Shown here piece after piece: positions 15,001-20,503 of a stretch of 64,000 nucleotides of DNA; the first letter of the stretch is position 1, and every line of letters begins with the position of its first letter. The position numbers and the translations under genes were made by a program. The notes beneath the pieces are model-generated. The model had not been told where the DNA came from, did not search any database, and worked only from the letters and a program-made list of their open reading frames with translations. Origin of the DNA: Chitinophaga qingshengii (lineage in GTDB: Bacteria > Bacteroidota > Bacteroidia > Chitinophagales > Chitinophagaceae); assembly GCF_014529935.1 (NCBI RefSeq), contig NZ_JACVFC010000001.1, positions 806,001 to 870,000 on the forward strand, given 5' to 3'.

Positions 15001-17870
15001 TCGGTATCAGTAAGCTGTACAAAAGAAGTAGCCTGCCGGTCCCTCGCTATATCCGCCGCCATGCGCTGTAACCGTTGCCGGTCTGTTTTCCCGTTCCCGA
15101 GTAGCGGAAAGGAGGTCATGGTCCTGAACCAAACCGGCACCATGTAACCTGGAAGTTTATCTACCAGGAAAGTGCGCAGCGCTGCCACATCCGGGGTCTC
15201 AACCGCCTCCAAAAACGCTCCCAGTACTGTTCTGCCATCCTGCTTAACGGCAAGCACCACTGCATTACCTATCTGCGGGTACAGCAAAATGGCCTGCTCT
15301 ATTTCAGGTAATTCGATACGCACACCGTTTATCTTTACCTGCTGATCTTTTCTACCGGTAAAAGCGATAGTACCATCCGGCAGCCAGTGACCAGTATCGC
15401 CGGTCCTGTATATAACACGATCTTCCCAATAAGGGTCGGGCACAAAGCGCTGACGGGTTGATTCCGGGTCATTGAGGTAACCCTCCGCTACACCTTTCCC
15501 CCCAATATATAGCTCCCCGGGGATACCTGCCGGCTGCAACCGCATGTTTTCGTCACAAATGTATATATAGTATCCATCAATAGGGCGGCCGATATTGGCG
15601 GCGGTATCCGAATCATTTATCTCATGATATGTTGCACAAATAGTAGTTTCTGTCGGTCCGTAGGTGTTATACAGTTTCACACGTCCCGGCAGCCGGTCCA
15701 CTTGTTCTTTTCTCAATACATCTCCACCACTTACCAATACCCGAAGATCCGGTAAACTATCAATAGTCTGGTTAATGGTTTCCACGACAGATGGCAACGT
15801 GCTTAATAAAGTGATACGCTCTCTTTGCATCAGGCGTACCAGCCCTGTGCCACTCCGGCTCTCTTCCGGAATAATCACCAATGTACCGCCGGTTGCGAGC
15901 ACCGGAAAAATCTCTTCTATGGCTGTATCAAATGTGAGCGATGCCTGCTGCGCCACACGGTCTGCCGGCGATAGTTCCATCGTCCGGATAAAATTACCGG
16001 TATAGTTAGACACCGCGCCGTGCGTTATCACCACTCCGCGCGGCCGCCCTGTGGTGCCACTGGTATACATTACGTAACAGTGATCATCCGCCGCAGCCTG
16101 GTACGCGTCTTCACCTGCTTCTGGCAATTCGGGCAATTGCCGCATATGCAATATATGTGGCACTACTGTTTGCAGGCAATCTGCCGCTACTGCATTATAT
16201 CCCGGCACATCATCTTCCACTATCAAAACTTTAGGGACCACATCTTCCAGCAGCTGGCAAACCCGTTCTGCAGGAAAGCGGGGATTGATCATCACAAATG
16301 CACCGCCGGCATGGAGCACTGCCAGCATCCATATTATCGTTTCATCGCTGTGAGAAGCCAGTATACCAATATAATCGCCCGGGCTTACATTCAACTGCTG
16401 CGTTAGTATTGATGAAAAGACGGCTACACGTTCGTGCAGCGCTGCATAGGTAATATGATGATCCTTAAAGGTGAGTGCCATTTTGTGCGGCGACTGCCGC
16501 GCTTGCCCGGCTATAGTGCGCAGCAGCGGCAACACAGCAACTTCTGCAACGTCGTTGTGTGTTGGTGGCGCACCTGTATTGGCCAGGGTTAGCGTTGTCC
16601 TGGGAGCAGTAGCATCCGTCTCCACCAGCCTGTTCAGCAGGCATAAAAAATGCGACGTCAACTGTTCTGTATACTCCGCTGAAAAACGATGATCATTAAA
16701 AATAAAATTAAACTTTATGTCGGCGGCATCAACATAAATCGCCAGCGTCAGGTCGTAGTGAGTGCGGGAGAAAAACTCATACCCGGTTATTTCAATCTCC
16801 TTTTCACCGGTATCTTCGGGTAAGGGATAATTCTGGAAAACAAGCAGCGTGTCAAAAAGATAATTGGTTTCCGCACAGGCCTGTATATCCGGTAATGGCA
16901 TCGCGCTATGCCGGGAGTGATTGGCGACGGCAGCGCCGGTAGCCTGCAGGCAGTCGACGATGCTATCACCTGGTCCGGTTTTTAGCCGGAGTGGTAGTGT
17001 GTTAATAAACAATCCAACTGTATCCCCAATGGCCGGCAACTCCGGCGGCCGACCGGAAGTAGTGATACCAAATACTACATCGTCTGTATTGTTGTACAAC
17101 TGCAATAATATTCCCCAGACCGTATATACCAGGGTAGCAAAAGATACCTTATTCCGCCGGGCATAAGCCTGTAAATGATCATATAGCACCTGCCCGGTAC
17201 TCACCTGTTTCAATACTGGCACACCTGTACTTTGGGTTTGGAGCTGTGGTAACAATTCCCGGAATCCGTAACCATCCAGGTACTGTTTCCAGTATATACC
17301 GGCAGCCTGTTTATCGGCCGCCTGCAGCCATTTGATGAAATCTTTAAACGGCGTCTTCTGTGAGCAGGCAGCCCCGGGACTATTATAATAGTAGAAAAAT
17401 TCACGTATCATGACAGCGCTGCTCCAGCCATCATACAGGATATGGTGGTTGGTAACCACCATTTCCCAGGTATGCCATCCTGTTTTACAAAGTGCCACCA
17501 CAAAAGGCTGCACCTGCAGATCAACCGCTTTCTTGAGGTCATTTTTGAATATAGCGGTTTCAGCGACGGGGTCATCAGCACCAGTGGCATCAAAATAACG
17601 AAGTGCTCCCTGGTACTCCCTGAGAATGATTTGCAAAGGTTCCCTGGCCTCTTCCCAGCGGTAAACGGCGCGCAATATTCCATTACCAGCTATCACCTGC
17701 ATCCAGGCCTGCTCTACCAGGGAAAAATCCAGCGGACCTTTCATCTGCAGGCTCACCTGCTCCACATATTCATCGCTCATCCCGGTCCTGAGATAATGAA
17801 ACAGCAATCCCTTCTGAAGAGATGTGAGGGCTATAATATCCTCAATATCCTTTTTATTCAGTTTCATCAT
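1..17870 (-). CDS. Giant non-ribosomal peptide synthetase, 3' end outside window
   Basis: Minus-strand frame open from the ATG at 17870 to the window edge: 5,956 codons, no stop. Domains by approximate residue: C1 (HHILYDG at 142-148), A1 (A10 Lys928), C2 (HHIISDG at 1135-1141), an A-domain C-terminal remnant (1430-1515), PCP1 (Ser1563), C3 (HHIVSDG near 1744), A2, PCP2 (Ser2595), an epimerisation domain (HHLIVD near 2775, DISRTVGWFTS near 2920), C4, A3, PCP3 (Ser4095), C5, A4, PCP4 (Ser5153), C6, and A5 cut after its YGPTE motif. Pocket codes read by eye against GrsA: A1 DTESVGTICK, A2 DVANFAVIYK, A3 DLTKVGHIGK (the canonical Asp code), A4 DLYDFSLVWK (Cys-like), A5 DGHEVGIIG (last residue outside). 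The E domain implies a D residue at module A2. It lies downstream of the FAAL starter NRPS and the permease, so it should extend the lipid-primed chain. The start codon is a double ATG. Confidence 0.97.
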   Translation of the reverse strand, partial: MMKLNKKDIEDIIALTSLQKGLLFHYLRTGMSDEYVEQVSLQMKGPLDFSLVEQAWMQVIAGNGILRAVYRWEEAREPLQIILREYQGALRYFDATGADDPVAETAIFKNDLKKAVDLQVQPFVVALCKTGWHTWEMVVTNHHILYDGWSSAVMIREFFYYYNSPGAACSQKTPFKDFIKWLQAADKQAAGIYWKQYLDGYGFRELLPQLQTQSTGVPVLKQVSTGQVLYDHLQAYARRNKVSFATLVYTVWGILLQLYNNTDDVVFGITTSGRPPELPAIGDTVGLFINTLPLRLKTGPGDSIVDCLQATGAAVANHSRHSAMPLPDIQACAETNYLFDTLLVFQNYPLPEDTGEKEIEITGYEFFSRTHYDLTLAIYVDAADIKFNFIFNDHRFSAEYTEQLTSHFLCLLNRLVETDATAPRTTLTLANTGAPPTHNDVAEVAVLPLLRTIAGQARQSPHKMALTFKDHHITYAALHERVAVFSSILTQQLNVSPGDYIGILASHSDETIIWMLAVLHAGGAFVMINPRFPAERVCQLLEDVVPKVLIVEDDVPGYNAVAADCLQTVVPHILHMRQLPELPEAGEDAYQAAADDHCYVMYTSGTTGRPRGVVITHGAVSNYTGNFIRTMELSPADRVAQQASLTFDTAIEEIFPVLATGGTLVIIPEESRSGTGLVRLMQRERITLLSTLPSVVETINQTIDSLPDLRVLVSGGDVLRKEQVDRLPGRVKLYNTYGPTETTICATYHEINDSDTAANIGRPIDGYYIYICDENMRLQPAGIPGELYIGGKGVAEGYLNDPESTRQRFVPDPYWEDRVIYRTGDTGHWLPDGTIAFTGRKDQQVKINGVRIELPEIEQAILLYPQIGNAVVLAVKQDGRTVLGAFLEAVETPDVAALRTFLVDKLPGYMVPVWFRTMTSFPLLGNGKTDRQRLQRMAADIARDRQATSFVQLTDTDIQYYQEAFEHINATLFNSNNARPLWEKLKTENAFIRSYTGYKQPLLPLSCSQRMIYFNEKKFVKSGCEINAATVKYKYELVHELMEQAFNIVLKKNDGFRLRIVEINDGNEQLAAQYVAAPQYYQADYLDFTDAPDHAYDTWVNEKTQAHIELIDKDLFYFAVIRFKNNEYGYYLKMHHIISDGWAYSLLYKELDDIYQQLLNHITPDETPNASYLDTLADEEEYLASEQCTTDRAYWMEAVYPLPPSPLNAMRKNAEEDPRSDRRVLPVPDSLRTKMHLFCKEHNSSLYKLYLGALAIYVSGKYGGNDLVIGSVSHGRTSKRQRVTQGMFLRFLPVRITLDEDSTFLSLVKNNCSVPLFGNLRSQRYPFDLIAREITDHTRQYVEYLADIFLIDIAGIPDTHYEIEHNYSFYEPNALSMQINPSNKDIHGLLELDWRFQTNQFSAADILQIHEDLVDILEKGLNDPHAYVGKQYPASTSGKMEQLLQASCGGIRRIVQLPPDEARTVSCWWLETDSTFELSFLEAVMRTSQDMYIVTDQPLPGKDGKPDLALLRYIAAEMSRPVPATELTDETERKIAAIWTSILQLEKVTLLPDTHFFASGGHSLHAVTLASLLMREFDVKVSLRDLFAYPTIRAQATLIRQRNTTACPPVLPTARSNAYPLSSPQQRQWLLHNLAAGSTAYNMPQLFRLEGKLDEHRLENAFTALIERHEILRTSFYMEGEEVRQLVHESFHFSIPKVKAGATVMEELAAYIQPFDLSAAPLIRAILFELEHNKWLLLVDLHHIVSDGLSQEVLAKEFISFYKDLPLLPLPLQYKDYAVWQHTAAYRNWIQLQEAFWLDQMQGDLPVLQMPLDFPRPAFQQFTGDVVSFDIAPATVKNIRQLARDEGATLFMVLLEMCYAWLGRITGQQDLIIGVPVSGRQQELQGLIGMFVNTLALRHTLDDAATVKGALRNIKAFLQEAFRFQDYPFERLIEQVLPVRDPARNPLFDVMFVLTEEGAIDFDLPELSVIPCTLKSTNAKFDMLLEARVRESGISIVLEYNAAIFRKESVTAFAGYLQRFIDEATANPSRRMRDIAMVAPQVLLPVAQVPTGVLIDLWYQRLAEGETGLPALVWNGGALSALALEQQSNMLGNYLRKQGIGRNKVVAVMMDRCPEMIIVLLGILKAGAAYLPVDPALPAARIAYMLEDSGAGMVITAGGDTAKLPAAASHVDITGRRYRTADPDTSSLTGGVMPTDAAYIIYTSGTTGIPKGVLVSHGAAMNTLTAMQYTYPLGPDGVFLFKTSFAFDVSVAELFGWMYGTGKLAVLEKDGEKDPHAIIASISRFNITHINFVPSMFNLFTELLTVDDAAKLRSLQYIFLAGEALYWPVADRFRELFRKATLVNVYGPTEAAIYATHYELPALHDNTTDIPVGKPLHGVRTVIMGSNNREQPDWIPGELLIAGAGLAKGYLNNPELTAKQFIFLNGQRFYRTGDYARKGLSGNIHFMGRIDHQIKLKGFRIEIAEIESHLKQLSYIRDAAVVVDGPTDMPSLTACITGAQLPADQDIAADLSQVMPYYMVPSTFLKMEALPLNASGKLDRKALAIARLVTPAVADTLDSRANDTVEERLQKIWSQILNKPVHGIQENFFAIGGDSIKAVRIISRLQAAGISIRMKDIFQYPTIAALAQIAKQNGPQYEQGAVIGRLPLMPVQQWFFSFCRHDRGHYNQGLVLKSKKRLLLPDLQHAFEKLLMHHDMLRATFTILDDTVVQELLHPGNMPPIKVYETDLRASAEETKAFEDAATALQRFNIAEAPLFRIGLFHLEAGDRLLLVAHHLIVDVVSWKILLEDLQALLLDRNISLPPKSAPYGMAKEAFGRLSAAVLHQQHTYWETLATRHVPALPQKLLAGDNLVGDSDYVVCSLGTTATQALLNRAEAKPGFTIEEMILAAVAAELGVLHQRNEILIAMENHGRAANIDIDISRTVGWFTSIYPVLVPALLADPLEQLAAVKDILRRVPEKGAAYGSWRFDENNIAIPAINPDISFNYIGEIYADWDNPLFELASEPAGSFQSVTGKRPFLLDIVAAVKNGRLEITVTYPKKAYGAAAIRQLLERVDKRLEEILRLTGTTAARKMLMPVDLTYQQLTASQLKILQKQYDLQELYPLSPMQEGILFHTLYDDVAGAYFEQASYLIEGTLQITLVRRALQLLMERHEILRANVITDPVPCLVVSASVEAELVYEELPEMDDISAAAECNRLQAKDLSKGFNPSKDRLLRLTVIKIDEQRFRLIWSFHHIILDGWCLQVLQREFVHCYRALATGEPVILPAAPPYRSYIQWLSAVNRQASQAYWDNYLEGYETGAGIRPDIHTTAPGQSAVAHRLSRAQTTAMTNLAAKQQVTLSTLVQSLWGILLAKYNNTRDVVFGAVVSGRPAEVPGIEEMLGLFINTVPVRINYRQDTRFSTLLQERQQQVLQQESHQYFALAKIQSRTAQKNDLIDHILVFENYPAEQDLESLLSVNEDVNWNWKLKEEHFFERNSYKFSITIVPGDQLQIIFKFDRNRYSQTYINDISNRLDCLINQVIADVDIPVASMSLLSENNRRRLQRQHAGYEQYALLTGNYHRQFEEQAAARPGNLAVVWRQERMSYATLNAQANGIAHRLIQLGVKKGDRVGVLVKPCTAVISGILGILKTGAVFFPIDNTQPPLRFMPLARETGVTYVLDPGDTGVVYDDLTVLSLSDSRFKPIAENPGVPVYHTDGAYMIATSGTTGVPKGTVISHGNLLNYAGWFKTEAHVSHNDSSLVVSSLAFDLGFTGVFPLLIAGGCVHLTDYETYSDPKCLLAALENERATILKLTPSLLATLLHHPDFNTGSIAQLRLLVCGGEKIKPGDIDLLFAVKPGIRVMNHYGPTETTIGTAFCMLTSSNWHRYRQQPVIGKPVYNAKAVIIGRDGHEQPWGIPGELYIAGAGIGIGYINQPQLTTERFVFRNGERCYRTGDRVFRKRSGEIVFLDRIDDQVKIRGFRVEPGELESLCLQHEAILQAAVVPAKNKQGDYELTAFVVLCQPVSREVIADFLKKAAPSFLVPRHIILLDELPLTSNNKVDKKKLAGMVVADREDAQYDRLSADERTLARIWSDLLQVGLLSLDRKTDFFASGGHSLSAMQLLGKVRNVFGVSLSVKDVFANPTLGELAKLIAGAQKSDVPQLLPLALQPHYKASPAQKRFYLLQQIHKDITAYNMYGLYRLQGKPDAEKLNGVFRQLLRRHEILRTSFELKDGELVQIVEVAEAVNIAVPVLKIDKAALKDWVYREMRPFELSTPPLIRMYCLDTGEIDALLFVEMHHIISDGISNEILIEDFNALLAEKPLKEQTIQYKDYAAWQQPDSRKAAYWLERFSGEIPKLNLPLDYERPAVKQFDGATVVFEIPAAVTAALRKIATEEGATLFMAMLAIYKIFLQRITGQRDVVVGIPVSGRNDMQLERVVGCFINTLAIRSEGIAEETFTGFIGRLKTLLLDAYDHQEFSFEELIDQLNVERNMAGNPLFDVMFDYHNEKRYAVDNWLQLGNDEHFHRRTAMFDLNLHVTEVGDHLVCELEYCAALFRAETVVRFASFLQRLAESAAEAPWCPVKQLDILDESERSQLVDTFNDTEAIYEQDLLIHQLFEHTARHSPDRIAVITDQLHITYRLLNERVNQLAHSLMTRGLKPGDFVPVIMERSEYMIMAVLAILKAGGAYVPLEPDLPCSRLRNIVQQLETKFLFTSRGVVSVVGEVLTGLEHTPLVYVPDAAEGTGVLAAFTWLGAAEMNRQPITDPACVGKADDLAYIIFTSGSSGVPKGVMVKHRPVINLIEWVNGNFGINESTRLLFVTSLGFDLSVYDIFGLLASGGCIRIVTAAELKDPVVLISLIEKESITFWDSAPAAFLQGISFLPEPGKITTLRLVFFSGDWIPVNLPDLLRRAYPLAQVISLGGATEATVWSNYFPIDTVDPQWKSIPYGKPIQNARYYILDEDLNVCPFGITGDLYIGGPCLSSGYFNDTLLTSEKFIKSPFVAGDIIYRTGDLARWKTDGNMELLGRKDQQVKIRGHRIETGEIESQLLEIPGVKAAVVVVHGTNSTDKALAVYFCADEEMSAQFLKDRLGEVLPAYMIPAYFIQLDTIPLTANGKVNRKALPEPVQVQDIHYSAPVNDSEKLLQSYWAEVLKIPAEKIGTTANFFELGGNSLKASLLVGMCYKAFHMRIPLVHFFQYPDIRSMAAFFDNGREVQPETAGGEKNARYPVTAAQQRLYVLQQMYPDAVVYNISQVIALKGDIDAGLLENAFRTLIRRHEMLRTAFVMEDGVLLQEVSEEVNFSMARLPVGNTDEQVKHFIQPFRLDRPQLVRVALITKRQGGFLLVVDLHHIIADGMAMALLMEELLRLYNGVSLPPVTLQYRDYTSWKQRHLPDALVVQQREYWESQLEGEIPALQLPADFPRPPVKLYEGSKVYFNIDRHTTAAVKQDVIRHKTTLFIWLFTAYNIFLSRLSGQEDVLVGTPVSLRDHPDLQRMIGLLINTLVIRSHVSEASTFPALLAQTSRQLFAALENKDYPFEQLVGLLDIPRDASRNPVFDTMFVLDTSNLEEAAPEKISIQPYFFDNGVSKFDLTLFLTEQDGALSGYFEYDIQLFRRDTIQRMCDYFSTLVAALVEPGSFPVANYNMIPGKETELLINGFNTGASKGSFPFPTIQAVFSAQVKKTPDNTALIDDNAALSYRELDLLSDHVAGALAARGVSPGHVVAILTDPSNVMLTGILGILKAGASYLPISTKVPEERSRHMLQEAGAVCLLVRNGTAIIPADVPVWGIEEMQADTERGLLSIHNGEAGDLAYIIYTSGSTGTPKGVMVTHQNVLNTMAGLGDVIYRENQLNIALTAACEFDGSVHVILGALLFGNTLLVVPEERKLDPEWLYDFFYKNKANLMEGVPGYMTFLANALKIRIAALQLKFIVCGGEPLTSVLVDSLLNNYTAGGDVTIVNIYGPTETCIGSTCAQI
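13326..13583 (-). other. Remnant of an adenylation domain inside the giant NRPS
   Basis: Between the end of C2 (about residue 1422) and PCP1 (Ser1563) there is no A-domain core: no TSGTTG, YGPTE or RTGD motifs. About 85 residues resemble only the C-terminal A subdomain, ending in GKDGKPDLALL with Lys1505 in the A10 position. The Lys-to-PCP-Ser spacing is 58 residues, against 57 between A3 Lys4038 and Ser4095, which supports reading it as a genuine A10 lysine. The frame is continuous, so this is a domain deletion and not a frameshift. Confidence 0.75.
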
Positions 17871-17910
17871 TGAAAATCTTAAATCCGTTTATGGAAATAA
17901 ATACCCACCC

Positions 17911-17928
17911 CTGCCGGTAAACCGGCAG
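17911..17928. other. Short perfect hairpin between permease and giant NRPS
   Basis: CTGCCGGT and ACCGGCAG form a perfect 8-bp inverted repeat around AA in the 119-bp spacer upstream of the giant NRPS start. On the minus strand it is followed by a G-rich run, not a T-run, so it is unlikely to be an ordinary intrinsic terminator. It could be an mRNA stability or attenuation element; no function can be shown. Confidence 0.4.
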
Positions 17929-17989
17929 TATCAGACGCAAGGGGTTAGCCTCTAAAAGAAGTTTGTAATCAGTGTATATGTAAAAATGA

Positions 17990-20437
17990 TTATTCGTCCC
18001 TCAGCAGGGATGTCGGATTTTTGGAGGTAGCTTTCAATACTACCCTGCCGGTAACAGCCGCCAGTACTGAAAATATAACAATGAAAGGTGTTATATAAAA
18101 CCAGATACCCAGGCTTATCCGGGATTCATAATTCTTCAGCCATCCTCTCATAGTAACAAAGCCAATGATTTCTGCAATAACCACGCCCACCACAATTGCC
18201 CTTACCAGGTCTTTCAGGATGAGCCACGACAACTGCTTACCGTTGGCGCCAAACACCTTATGAACCGCAAATTCCTTCAAACGCTTCCGGATACTGTTAG
18301 ACAATACAGACAATAATCCCAATGATGCCAGTGTGATGGCTACAATAGTAAGACTGCCAAAAATGAGCTGAAAATGTTTCTCGGTTGCATATTGCTGGTT
18401 GTAGAGGTCCTTTAGCAGCATATCGCCGTAAGGATGCTCAGGGAAAAGGCTTTCATACTTCTGCCTGATCAGCGGTACCACAGACCTTGGGTCTTTCCCA
18501 CTAACACGAACAGAGAAATACTTGTGGGGAGAATAAGGGTGCATTTTAAAAACTACTGGCGATACTTTCATTTTGGCAGACTCCTGATGATAGTTTTTTA
18601 ATACGCCTGCAATGCGCAGATTCTTGTTGCGATATCCCACCAGGAAATTACCGATGGCATTCTCCGGTTTGGCAAAACCGAAGAGCTTCACCGCTTCTTC
18701 GTTCAGCAAAACAGCATCATCTTCCACTACGCCATTTTCGGTCCGGACGCTATCGCCGGCTACAGGAGCTATCGCTGTGCCGCCAATAGAGGTGCGGTTA
18801 ACAATATTCTGCCCGGCTATAATCTTTAACTTGTAAACATCTACAAATTTATCATCGATATATGCAAATTTCACCAGCCTGATATCGTTTTTTCGCTGTT
18901 GTAATGCCAACTCAAATTCAGAAAAATATCCTTCCCCCGGGTAGTTGGATAGCGTGACACCGTTAACGCCCGCATAGCCCGCCACCTCCTTCATAAAAGA
19001 TTGCCCCCGCTGGATCACTGCATCGTCCGTACTCTGACGGGTAGGATTTGTTACTAGCAGAATATGGTCCAACTCAATCCCAGGTTCTTTATTCATGAGG
19101 TATCTCAATTGCAGAAAGACAGTAGCCGCCCCCAGCAACAGGAAGGTACAAACAGCAAACTGGACCACCAGGAACACCTGTTTCATACTGACTTTAGAAG
19201 TAGATCGGCTGATTTTCTTCTTGAATATTTCTATCGGTTTTATAGCAGAAAACAGCAACGCCGGATAAAGGCTACAAATCAGCATGCCTCCCACCAGGAA
19301 CAGCAACAGGGTAAACCAAAGCTGCGAGGAAAATACATTCCAGAAAGTAAGGTTCAGGTTAAAGGCCGCATTCAGCCTGGATAACAACAACAACGCCACG
19401 ATAACCGCAAGAACGCAAGACGCCACATTAAACAATGCAGCCTCCAACATAAACTGTGTAACAAGATCCGTACGGGAAGCGCCGAATATTTTCCTCAAAC
19501 CAAGCTCACGGCCTTTCTCCATTGACTTAGTCAATGAAAGATTAATATAATTAACCCATGCTGTAATGAGAATAAACAGCCCCAAAACGATCAGGAAATA
19601 AAGGCTTCTCAGGTCCCCGCCTCCTTCCCATTTCAGATGGGAAGACCTGAGATGAATATCTTTCATTGGCTGAAGAGAAAAAGTTGCTCTTACATCCGGG
19701 CCAAAACGTTTTTTCAGGTAGCTGTTGATCTTATCTTCCACTACTTTTCCGTCCGCACCATCATGAAGCACCAGGTAACTGGTAAAACTATAATCGTTAT
19801 ACCAATCATTCATAGAATTCTGTATACGTGCAGGATCAGACACTACAAAATCAAAGTAGATGGAAGAATACGCTGGTAACGGCTGTGCCACGCCGGTCAC
19901 CATATACATTTTTCCACCATAAGAAAAAGCCTTACCTATTGGATCAGCGTCGCCAAATAACCGATTGGCCATCTTTTCTGTAACAACGGCGCTGAATGGG
20001 TTTTTCAGCACTTCAGCAGGATTCCCTTTTTTCAGCCCGAAAGAGAAGACGTTAAAAAAAGAGGTATCAGCAATAGTAACATTGTCAATATAAAATTTCC
20101 GGTCCTTATAGATCGCTACATCCCCGCCAATGGGTGCCGTTCTGACGAAATTCCTTATCTCGGGTATCTCCTGCTCCACTGCAGGTGCCATCGGTACCGG
20201 TGTTCTGCTGAACTGCATCAGCAGAACCCGATTCCCTTCATCATACAGGTTACAGATCATTCTGTAAGTGTTTGCATGGTTCTTATGAAACCGGTCGTAG
20301 CTGAATTCAAATGAAACGTACAAGCCGATAATCAAAAAGATGGTCAGTCCAATGGAAAGCCCCAGGAGATTAATCAGGTAGTTTGCTTTGTTTTTGCTGA
20401 AAAATCTCAATATCGTTTTGATATAGCTGATAATCAT
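17990..20437 (-). CDS. FtsX/MacB-type ABC transporter permease within the NRPS cluster
   Basis: This 815-residue protein has the layout of large Bacteroidota FtsX-like permeases: an N-terminal transmembrane helix near residues 20-42 after a KNKANYLINLLGLSIGL-like motif, a periplasmic MacB_PCD-like domain, three central membrane helices with the GRELGLRKIFGAS motif near residue 310, a second periplasmic domain, and three C-terminal helices with RLKEFAVHKVFGANG. It probably exports or handles the cluster product, or exports a lipid-linked substrate. No ATP-binding subunit is encoded anywhere in the visible cluster, so the ATPase must be supplied from elsewhere or lie beyond the left edge. It sits between the two NRPS genes (gaps of 66 and 119 bp), which supports co-transcription. 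The family is confident; the substrate is inference. Confidence 0.9.
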   Translation of the reverse strand: MIISYIKTILRFFSKNKANYLINLLGLSIGLTIFLIIGLYVSFEFSYDRFHKNHANTYRMICNLYDEGNRVLLMQFSRTPVPMAPAVEQEIPEIRNFVRTAPIGGDVAIYKDRKFYIDNVTIADTSFFNVFSFGLKKGNPAEVLKNPFSAVVTEKMANRLFGDADPIGKAFSYGGKMYMVTGVAQPLPAYSSIYFDFVVSDPARIQNSMNDWYNDYSFTSYLVLHDGADGKVVEDKINSYLKKRFGPDVRATFSLQPMKDIHLRSSHLKWEGGGDLRSLYFLIVLGLFILITAWVNYINLSLTKSMEKGRELGLRKIFGASRTDLVTQFMLEAALFNVASCVLAVIVALLLLSRLNAAFNLNLTFWNVFSSQLWFTLLLFLVGGMLICSLYPALLFSAIKPIEIFKKKISRSTSKVSMKQVFLVVQFAVCTFLLLGAATVFLQLRYLMNKEPGIELDHILLVTNPTRQSTDDAVIQRGQSFMKEVAGYAGVNGVTLSNYPGEGYFSEFELALQQRKNDIRLVKFAYIDDKFVDVYKLKIIAGQNIVNRTSIGGTAIAPVAGDSVRTENGVVEDDAVLLNEEAVKLFGFAKPENAIGNFLVGYRNKNLRIAGVLKNYHQESAKMKVSPVVFKMHPYSPHKYFSVRVSGKDPRSVVPLIRQKYESLFPEHPYGDMLLKDLYNQQYATEKHFQLIFGSLTIVAITLASLGLLSVLSNSIRKRLKEFAVHKVFGANGKQLSWLILKDLVRAIVVGVVIAEIIGFVTMRGWLKNYESRISLGIWFYITPFIVIFSVLAAVTGRVVLKATSKNPTSLLRDE

Positions 20438-20503
20438 CTCGTTAGGATTTTGGATAGTACATGAGTTAACGTGAAATCACTATAATATACATCAAATTCT
20501 TTG

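Noticed and set aside
1..17870. Numerous 60-230-codon plus-strand ORFs through the NRPS region
   Set aside because: They all overlie the open minus-strand NRPS frame, whose domain motifs are intact throughout.
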